From assembly GCA_948467695.1 (NCBI GenBank), contig CAOKFJ010000040.1:1-10583 (forward strand): DNA of 10,583 nt. The letters run 5' to 3'. This DNA comes from an uncultured Allobaculum sp. Lineage in GTDB: Bacteria; Bacillota_I; Bacilli_A; Erysipelotrichales; Erysipelotrichaceae. This document shows, in pieces, positions 5,853 through 10,583 of the stretch. A model generated the notes under the pieces. It did no database searches, was not told the DNA's origin, and saw nothing but the letters and a program-made list of their open reading frames with translations. The translations under genes were made by a program, and so were the position numbers. Position 1 is the first letter of the stretch; the number at the start of each line of letters is the position of its first letter.

Positions 5853-8483
5853 ATGAAGAAACACATTGGACACAAATATCTGGCACTCTTTATGAGTTCC
5901 GCCATGATTCTCAATACACTTCCGGTTTTCAGAGCACAGGCAATGCAGTCTGATACAGATACATCGGTATTTACAGACGGTGATTCATTCCAGAATGCGC
6001 AGGGCAGCGTGGATTTTGAGGAATCTGTTTTCGCCCAAAGCCGTCAGGACAGCAGCTTTGATGCAGGCAGAGATGCGGAAGCTTTTTCGGATGAAGCGTT
6101 TGGTCAGTCTGCACAGGAGCAGAATTCTAGCGATGAGAATGCAGCAGACGAATCTCGAATGATTGAAACATGGGATGTTGAAGACGCGCAGTGGCAGGGC
6201 AATACGCTTCATCTGAGCTTCTCCTATGCCTGTGACAACCCGATCTTTGCGGCGATTCTTCCGATGAGCGCCGATGCGAGATTTGGGAAAGATCAGTCTC
6301 TCGTGATCGAAGAAGACGGCATCAAACTGGCTGATCTGATTATCGAAGCCAGACAGTTTGGACTTCTTTTCACAGAGGAGGGGCTGGAATACCTGCGTGA
6401 AGGCAATGCGATCGAGTGCGATGTCACACTCGTCTTTGACGAAGAAAAATCAGTTTTCGCCATACAGGTAGGCAGTTCGCTCGTTTCGTCACAAGATCAG
6501 AGTCTCATGACTGTTTCCGATCCGATCGGCAGCATTTTAGGCCATGAAGACATGCAGAAAGAGAGAAAACAGTCGCTTGCCGACAGCTTTCGCGCCCAGG
6601 CGCAGCATTCAGCCAGACTGTCTTATGGAACGATGAATGAACGCATTGGAGTGCTCAAATCGACATTTCCCAGCCAGTCGTACTGGAATCATGCCGCAGG
6701 CGATCGCACCGGCAATCCGGAACTGCATACGTCGCATGAGACGGATGACGTCAATTACATCGGAAATGAATTCGGCTACTACGCGCTGTGCAATGGCTTT
6801 GCGTATCTTTGCTATTACAAAACAAATGGTGTGCTTGTCACCAATCCTTCATCAACAATCCATCGTGTCGGCAACGAAGGTGTACGGGTAGGCGATGTCA
6901 TCCATACCCGGCATAAATGGGATGATCCCGTTCTCGGGCACTATTCCTATGTCTGGAAAATCGAGGGCAATACCTATTACAAACTCGAAGCCAACTATAA
7001 AGGACGCGACCAGATCTGGCAGACCAATACCGTTCAGAAAAGCGATATTGTCGACTACTTTACACCCGCAAGCGAGGGACGGTATACGGTATGGACAGAT
7101 GAAAATCTTGATGGAGGATACAGCAGATACGATACGAACGCCACATCGCAGGCGCTGATCATGCCGGGTGTTTCGAACGCGCCCAAATTCCATCAGCTGG
7201 ATGGATGGGAAATCTTCAACTGCACCAACTATTCTCAGCTGTTCACCAATGGCAAAGGCGAATACCGCTGGTTCAACAGCGCTATGGAAGCTAGTCTTAG
7301 CGGCTTTGGAAAAACAGCGGTCATGCCTCAAGGCAGTACGCTGCCGTTGATTTTCAAACCGGGAGACGAGATTGTGCTGACCGCAAAATGGAAACGTCAG
7401 CCGTATACGATCGCTTTTGATGCCAATGGAGGCGGCGGAACGCAAGCGAGTGTAACCGGCTATCTCGGACTCGCTCCCGAATTGCCCGCAAACACCGGTT
7501 TCAAAAAAACCGGCTATGCGTTCAATGGCTATACCGGCTACTATTCCAGCGGCCAGAAAATCTATAGAACCGCGCAATCGAACGGCGCATCGTATCGAGG
7601 CTTTTCGAGTGATGAAGAAGCCAGAAAGAACGGCTATTCACCGGCGCATTTCATGCCCGGCAAACTGGATGGCACGCTGACTGACAAGGCTGGCGAGCGC
7701 ATTGTGATGAAAGTGAACTGGGTGCCGAAAACATATACGCTGAAATTCACGAATCTTTACGGCAATACAGTCAAAAACGCTCCACAGGGATTCAAGTACA
7801 ACGATCGCGTCGCTGTTCCCAAACAGACACTGAACCGCGATGGCTATGCGTTTATCGGATGGGTTGTTTCGAAAAACGGATCGACGCTTTGCGTTTCCAA
7901 TAAAAACGGCAAACAGAACTACAAGATGTTTCCCAGCATAAATGCCGCCGCAAACCAGGGCTATGTTCCTGCTGTCATTCCCAATGGCGGGGCATATATG
8001 ATGAGTTTTGAAGACTCGGACGGTACGGAAATCCAGATGGAAGCGCGCTGGAAAAATGTGCGTGACAAGAAAGTCTCGATGCATCGTCTGTACAATCCGA
8101 ATTCCGGGGAACATTTCTATACGTATTCCACTCCCGAGAAGGACGCCCTTGTCAAACTCGGCTGGAAGTTTGAAGGAACAGGCTGGATCGCGCCAAGAAA
8201 ATCCAATACACCGGTTTATCGCTTGTACAATCCCAACGCAGGCGATCACCATTACACAACCGACGCCAACGAACGCAAAGGCCTGATTGGTTTAGGCTGG
8301 AAAGATGAAGGAATCGGCTGGTACAGCGATGACGAGAAGTCTGTCCCCATTTTCCGCGAATACAACCGCAATGCCAAAACCGGTTCGCATAACTACACGA
8401 GTTCGGTAGAAGAGCATTTAGGTCTAATGAAGATGAGCTGGAACGGTGAAGGAATCGGCTGGTACGGCACCGACAAAAAATAA
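5853..8483 (+). CDS. Large secreted multidomain surface protein with papain-like domain, InlB-like repeats and DUF5648-like repeats
   Basis: The protein has 876 residues. Residues 1-30 are a signal peptide: MKKH, a hydrophobic core (YLALFMSSAMIL), and a likely cut after AQA. Residues 31-102 are an acidic Asp/Glu/Ser/Gln linker, and about 103-210 a beta-rich region. About 261-395 resembles the papain-fold (CHAP/NlpC-like) domains of Firmicute surface proteins: NERIGVLKSTFPSQSYWNH, then Cys313 in CNGFA, VGDVI, His363 in GHYSYV, and Glu379 in LEANYKG. From 518 come InlB/Listeria-Bacteroides-type repeats (YTIAFDANGGGGT; YTLKFTNLYGN at 628). Residues 743-876 are three DUF5648-like repeats. No LPXTG motif or C-terminal membrane helix is visible, so retention is probably non-covalent. 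The ATG at 5853 is chosen over one 29 codons upstream because AAGGGG lies six bases before it and the signal peptide starts there. Peptidase or amidase activity is inferred only; the substrate is unknown. Confidence 0.85.
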   Translation: MKKHIGHKYLALFMSSAMILNTLPVFRAQAMQSDTDTSVFTDGDSFQNAQGSVDFEESVFAQSRQDSSFDAGRDAEAFSDEAFGQSAQEQNSSDENAADESRMIETWDVEDAQWQGNTLHLSFSYACDNPIFAAILPMSADARFGKDQSLVIEEDGIKLADLIIEARQFGLLFTEEGLEYLREGNAIECDVTLVFDEEKSVFAIQVGSSLVSSQDQSLMTVSDPIGSILGHEDMQKERKQSLADSFRAQAQHSARLSYGTMNERIGVLKSTFPSQSYWNHAAGDRTGNPELHTSHETDDVNYIGNEFGYYALCNGFAYLCYYKTNGVLVTNPSSTIHRVGNEGVRVGDVIHTRHKWDDPVLGHYSYVWKIEGNTYYKLEANYKGRDQIWQTNTVQKSDIVDYFTPASEGRYTVWTDENLDGGYSRYDTNATSQALIMPGVSNAPKFHQLDGWEIFNCTNYSQLFTNGKGEYRWFNSAMEASLSGFGKTAVMPQGSTLPLIFKPGDEIVLTAKWKRQPYTIAFDANGGGGTQASVTGYLGLAPELPANTGFKKTGYAFNGYTGYYSSGQKIYRTAQSNGASYRGFSSDEEARKNGYSPAHFMPGKLDGTLTDKAGERIVMKVNWVPKTYTLKFTNLYGNTVKNAPQGFKYNDRVAVPKQTLNRDGYAFIGWVVSKNGSTLCVSNKNGKQNYKMFPSINAAANQGYVPAVIPNGGAYMMSFEDSDGTEIQMEARWKNVRDKKVSMHRLYNPNSGEHFYTYSTPEKDALVKLGWKFEGTGWIAPRKSNTPVYRLYNPNAGDHHYTTDANERKGLIGLGWKDEGIGWYSDDEKSVPIFREYNRNAKTGSHNYTSSVEEHLGLMKMSWNGEGIGWYGTDKK
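8079..8480 (+). repeat. Three tandem 45-residue DUF5648-like repeats at the C-terminus of the secreted protein
   Basis: Three units start at protein residues 743, 788 and 833, each 44-45 residues. Each opens with a (V/H)YRLYNPN-like strand, continues with (H/N)(F/H)YT, then LGWK or MSWN, and ends with EGxGWxx. The third is the most diverged (REYNRNAKTGSHNYT). Aromatic Tyr/Trp and Gly-Trp positions are conserved, which suits a carbohydrate- or wall-binding fold, but the function of this family is not established. Confidence 0.8.
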
Positions 8484-8586
8484 AAGTAAAAATAAGGAAC
8501 GAATTGCAATGGAGGCGATGCATGCGTAAGCTTTAGGACTCGCTATCCGCAGACACTGCTATCGTTCGGCCAATAAGAAAGCTATG

Positions 8587-8622
8587 AATCCCTGCATTCC
8601 CAATTGATGCAGGGATTTCTTT
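8587..8622 (+). terminator. Terminator after the secreted-protein gene
   Basis: An 11-bp perfect stem (AATCCCTGCAT 8587-8597 with ATGCAGGGATT 8607-8617) with a 9-base loop runs into a T-rich tail (TTTCTTT). It lies about 100 bases after the stop of the rightward gene. Confidence 0.75.
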
Positions 8623-8626
8623 ATGC

Positions 8627-8660
8627 AAAAAAGATGGCCTTATGGAAAAGACCATCTTTT
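8627..8660 (-). terminator. Terminator for the leftward small membrane-protein gene
   Basis: AAAAGATGG at 8629-8637 pairs with CCATCTTTT at 8652-8660. On the minus strand the second arm ends in a run of six T (8632 down to 8627). It is 67 bases past the stop of the minus-strand gene and next to the rightward terminator, a convergent pair. Its weaker T tract on the plus strand may also help end rightward transcripts. Confidence 0.75.
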
Positions 8661-8727
8661 GTATGCTGTGTATAGCGGGAATGCGCGGATTGATGGACAG
8701 CCGATTGAGTCGACTGTGCATTGTGAC

Positions 8728-8948
8728 TTAGTTATGGCTGTCAGGATAACGCTGATGGAAGTTTTCCCCATAAGCGCTGTTTTTGTAGTTCTTCAGCCAG
8801 ATAATCAGGCCGATCACAAGTGCTGCGCCAATTGAGATGCCCAGAGCGCCTTCCATGGATATTTTCTGGAGAATCCATGCGATCAGTGAAGCTGCGATAA
8901 CCACAAATAGAGTTAAATAGAGTGCAATATCAGTTTTTTTGTTTTCAT
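8728..8948 (-). CDS. Small two-helix membrane protein, frame broken at an A7 run (possible -1 frameshift)
   Basis: On the minus strand AGGAGGT (8960-8954) lies five bases before an ATG (8948-8946), a near-perfect start. The zero frame reads MKTKKLILHSI and stops at 8913-8915. One frame back there is no stop from 8958 to the TAA at 8728-8730. Joining the frames at the seven A (minus strand 8940-8934) gives 73 residues: MKTKK, then TDIALYLTLFVVIAASLIAW (first membrane helix), a short loop (ILQKISMEGALG), a second helix (ISIGAALVIGLIIWL) and a polar tail (KNYKNSAYGENFHQRYPDSH). The second frame has no usable start codon of its own before the first helix. The join can be made by -1 slippage on A_AAA_AAA, by transcript slippage, or be a mutation or assembly error. 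Family unknown. Confidence 0.65.
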
Positions 8949-8958
8949 TATGTACCTC

Positions 8959-9261
8959 CTATACATCGGGGATAAACATCGCCCGGAATAATGAATCAGA
9001 GAGTCTTGGATCGTCTGCGATAAGCAAGACGGATTTGAAGAACAGGCATACAGCCAGCCGAAAAGCGTATCTGCGTTTTATCCCTTCGTGTATGTCGTTA
9101 AAGATATTTAATAACTCTCTGATAAACGGCAGCAGAAACAGTGCTGACGGATTCCGGCAGTCAGATCAATAAATAGCTTTCCTGATATCAGGGAGACTAT
9201 CGTTATCTGCTCTGCCTGGAATACTGAAACTGTTATTCACTTCCGTTTTAGTAACTGACAT
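8959..9261 (-). pseudogene. Possible decayed leftward ORF with one in-frame TGA
   Basis: Reading the minus strand from ATG at 9261-9259, a frame of 100 codons ends with TAG at 8961-8959 and is interrupted once, by TGA at 9168-9166 (codon 32). The first part reads MSVTKTEVNNSFSIPGRADN and on; after the TGA come ALFLLPFIRELLNIFNDIHE and RLAVCLFFKSVLLIADD. Its stop lies inside the ribosome binding region of the following small gene, as in an operon. No ribosome binding site precedes the ATG, codon use is not convincing and I do not recognise a family, so chance is a serious alternative. Confidence 0.2.
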
Positions 9262-9421
9262 GCATTAAGTGTATAATAAATTGTGTTTAAATGGAATACA
9301 GAGATACGACAATAAAAAGATAGCTAATATATAAATTATTAAAAGACTAGCAGTATTGTATTGTGAGCACTGCGCTTAATGGAAAAACGAATTATTCTAT
9401 ATTCTGAAATGGTGAGAAAAA

Positions 9422-9494
9422 TTCAGATGTTCCAAATCTGAAAGCAGAAAACTGATTCTGCAAAGCTTTGCGCAGACGGATGCAGGAACTGCGC
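9422..9494 (+). other. String of four consecutive short hairpins, possible structured RNA
   Basis: Four dyads follow one another almost without gaps: TTCAGAT 9422-9428 with ATCTGAA 9436-9442; GCAGAA 9444-9449 with TTCTGC 9456-9461; the perfect palindrome GCAAAGCTTTGC 9460-9471; and GCGCAG 9470-9475 with CTGCGC 9489-9494. No T tract follows. It does not match a riboswitch or ncRNA I recognise, and short stems like these can also be relics of a mobile element. Confidence 0.25.
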
Positions 9495-9517
9495 GCTTCT
9501 GACCAGACTGACAAAAC

Positions 9518-9546
9518 GGACATTTTAGCAACTGAAGAGGACATTT
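9518..9546 (+). repeat. Pair of GGACATTT direct repeats, possible insertion-sequence end remnant
   Basis: GGACATTT occurs at 9518-9525 and 9539-9546, a 21-base period, separated by TTAGCAACTGAAGA. Multiple short direct repeats of about this period are typical transposase-binding sites at the ends of IS21-like and some related elements. No transposase gene or partner end is visible here. Confidence 0.25.
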
Positions 9547-9741
9547 GTTTTTCTTAATATTTACAAAACAGTGAAACGTGCAGACGAAGAACGAGTTTTA
9601 TCCCGCATGTGATCTTCTCAATCCTTTTGTGAGATAAAGCGTATCTCTTTCGGTGACATTGGTATAGCGAACACGCAATCTTAATAACCCGACAAGATGA
9701 GTGTGATAAAGTTAATATGGTATAAAAACAATAACAATGAC

Positions 9742-9769
9742 TTGATAATTGCTTCATAAAAGATATATT
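9742..9769 (+). promoter_or_regulatory. Sigma-A-type promoter for the GNAT gene
   Basis: TTGATA at 9742-9747 and TATATT at 9764-9769 are separated by 16 bases, each box close to consensus. The predicted start near 9776 leaves a leader of about 30 bases before the ATG at 9807, enough to include the ribosome binding site. Confidence 0.6.
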
Positions 9770-9806
9770 TAATTCGACAGGACCACTATGCAGAGGAGGG
9801 GTGAGT

Positions 9807-10352
9807 ATGGAGTTTGTAACAGAACGACTGGTTATACGCCCATGGTGCGCGGATGATGCCGCCAGACTGTATTCCCTTGCCCGGGATCCCGAAATCGGAT
9901 ACTGGTGCGGCTGGCAGCCTCATAAAAGCGAGGAAGATTCCGCACGACTTATACGCACGATACTTGCCAATCGCGGGACCTATGCGATCTGTCTGAAATC
10001 GACGGGTGAGCCGATCGGTTCGATCAGCATTGATATCGATGGCGATTCGATGATGACAAACTGGGAAGACGAAGGAGAACTCGGCTTCTGGATCGGACGT
10101 CCCTATTGGGGAAACCGGTATGCGGAAGAAGCGGCTGAAGCTCTGCTTGACGATGCATTCAACAATCTCAATCTATCCAAGATCTGGAGCGGAACGTTCG
10201 ATGGCAATGAACGGTCTCTGCATGCACAGAAGAGACTGGGATTCGTACCGGTTCGCATCGAACATGACTATTTTGTGCCGGCATACAATCGCACAACGGA
10301 TCATCATGTTGCCCAACTGACTCGCGAAAACTGGAACAGACGCCACCAATGA
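9807..10352 (+). CDS. GNAT-family N-acetyltransferase, RimJ/RimL-like
   Basis: This 181-residue protein belongs to the acetyl-CoA-dependent GNAT superfamily. It begins with the RimJ/RimL-type strand FVTERLVIRPWCADDA. A core strand (GSISIDID, then ELGFWIGRPYWG) leads into the acetyl-CoA pyrophosphate-binding region YWGNRYAEEAAEALL, Trp101 to about 115. The closing motif NERSLHAQKRLGFVPV, with the Asn and the Lys-Arg-Leu-Gly-Phe helix-strand, is typical of the family. Members acetylate protein N-termini, aminoglycosides, polyamines or other amines, and the substrate cannot be told from sequence. The ATG at 9807 is preferred over the GTG at 9801 because GGAGG (9795-9799) is seven bases before the ATG and the GTG lies within the ribosome binding site. 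It stands alone between its own promoter and terminator. Confidence 0.88.
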   Translation: MEFVTERLVIRPWCADDAARLYSLARDPEIGYWCGWQPHKSEEDSARLIRTILANRGTYAICLKSTGEPIGSISIDIDGDSMMTNWEDEGELGFWIGRPYWGNRYAEEAAEALLDDAFNNLNLSKIWSGTFDGNERSLHAQKRLGFVPVRIEHDYFVPAYNRTTDHHVAQLTRENWNRRHQ

Positions 10353-10392
10353 ATCTGTTCCCATTGTGCACTCAACATCGCTTAAACCAGCC

Positions 10393-10419
10393 AAGCCCGG
10401 ACCATCAGTCCGGGCTTTT
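10393..10419 (+). terminator. Rho-independent terminator after the GNAT gene
   Basis: A 10-bp GC-rich stem (AAGCCCGGAC 10393-10402 with GTCCGGGCTT 10408-10417) has a 5-base loop and ends in four T. It lies 40 bases after the stop. Confidence 0.9.
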
Positions 10420-10486
10420 ATCTGATCTGGAAAATAAAAAAGCGAAAATCGGACACATCAATCACGTTCTTTGCACAATCGGTATA

Positions 10487-10581
10487 CAGTTAAACTGATT
10501 TGAGCATAACGGTATCGTTTTCGTATAGACGATAAATTCCCCAAAACAGGTACTAACAACGGACCCGTTTCCAGTTTTGGG
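10487..10581. promoter_or_regulatory. Cluster of dyads at the window edge, possible operator/promoter or element end
   Basis: Four dyads are packed here: CAGTTAAACTG (10487-10497), TATCGT 10513-10518 with ACGATA 10529-10534, and CCCAAAAC 10540-10547 with GTTTTGGG 10574-10581, which encloses AACGG 10558-10562 with CCGTT 10565-10569. A weak rightward promoter, TTGAGC (10500-10505), 18 bases, TATAGA (10524-10529), lies among them. The gene it would serve is outside the window. It could equally be a mobile-element terminus. Confidence 0.3.
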
Positions 10582-10583
10582 AC

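Larger units (their letters stand above)
9262..9740. other. AT-rich gene-free interval
   Basis: About 480 bases are clearly more AT-rich than the flanking genes, and no frame on either strand gives a recognisable protein. A 20-codon frame at 9379-9441 and a 67-codon reverse frame (9554-9757) have no ribosome binding site. It contains an isolated TATAAT on the plus strand (9272-9277) without a matching -35, a run of small hairpins (9422-9494) and a direct-repeat pair (9518-9546), both listed separately. Confidence 0.5.

Noticed and set aside
6852..7577. Reverse open frame of 241 codons
   Set aside because: It is the shadow of the secreted-protein gene and shows no start signals.
8511..8536. 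GGAGG followed by ATG and a four-codon frame (MRKL)
   Set aside because: The spacing is good but the frame stops at once and no protein-like sequence follows in any frame for long; probably chance.
8939..9172. Forward open frame of 77 codons starting with TTG
   Set aside because: It has no ribosome binding site, a Ser/Asn/Arg-rich composition, and overlaps the start of the better-supported minus-strand gene.
9379..9441. Twenty-codon forward frame MEKRIILYSEMVRKIQMFQI
   Set aside because: It has no ribosome binding site and its end overlaps a hairpin; too short to support alone.
9801..9806. GTG start two codons upstream for the GNAT gene
   Set aside because: The GTG overlaps the GGAGGGG ribosome binding site, which is correctly spaced for the ATG at 9807.
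1..10583. CRISPR arrays, tRNA or rRNA genes, riboswitches, complete insertion sequences, toxin-antitoxin or defence systems
   Set aside because: I looked for regular repeats, tRNA-like folds, known riboswitch cores and transposase motifs and saw none that I could support.

Overview
The window looks like chromosomal DNA from a low-to-mid GC Firmicute (Bacillota). The order ezrA - nifZ-type cysteine desulfurase - thiI, with a ThiI that lacks a rhodanese domain, is the Bacillus-type arrangement. The large secreted protein combines InlB-like repeats with DUF5648-like repeats, a mix I associate with gut or oral Firmicutes such as Erysipelotrichia; that finer placement is a guess. Shine-Dalgarno sites are mostly strong, and TAA, TAG and TGA all appear to act as stops.

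Left half (1-5450) is housekeeping RNA modification. The 3' end of ezrA overlaps nifZ by an ATGA, nifZ overlaps thiI by 17 bases, and a hairpin terminator closes that operon. NifZ supplies persulfide sulfur and ThiI uses it for 4-thiouridine at tRNA position 8 (and possibly thiamine). Two rightward 23S rRNA methyltransferase genes follow: rlmA (guanine N1, expected at G748 in Gram-positives) and an rlmD/rlmCD-type uracil-C5 methyltransferase (U1939 and possibly U747). rlmA appears to have a perfect -10 box whose predicted transcription start is the A of its ATG, so it may be leaderless. The RlmD protein has an unusual, very basic, low-complexity tail of about 100 residues. The roughly 370 bases between these two genes look like decayed coding sequence.

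Middle (5450-8620) is a gap of about 400 bases and then one large secreted protein of 876 residues. It has a signal peptide, an acidic linker, a beta-rich region, a papain-like (CHAP/NlpC-like) domain with candidate Cys and His residues, InlB/Listeria-Bacteroides-type repeats, and three C-terminal 45-residue repeats. A terminator follows.

Right part (8620-10583) is accessory and partly decayed. On the minus strand there is a 73-residue two-helix membrane protein with its own strong ribosome binding site and terminator. Its frame is broken exactly at a run of seven A that forms an A_AAA_AAA slippery heptamer. Upstream of it is an in-frame-stopped open frame, then an AT-rich stretch with a string of small hairpins and a pair of 21-base-spaced direct repeats that resemble an insertion-sequence end. 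A GNAT acetyltransferase of the RimJ/RimL type follows, with a clear promoter and terminator. The window ends in a set of nested dyads whose context is cut off.
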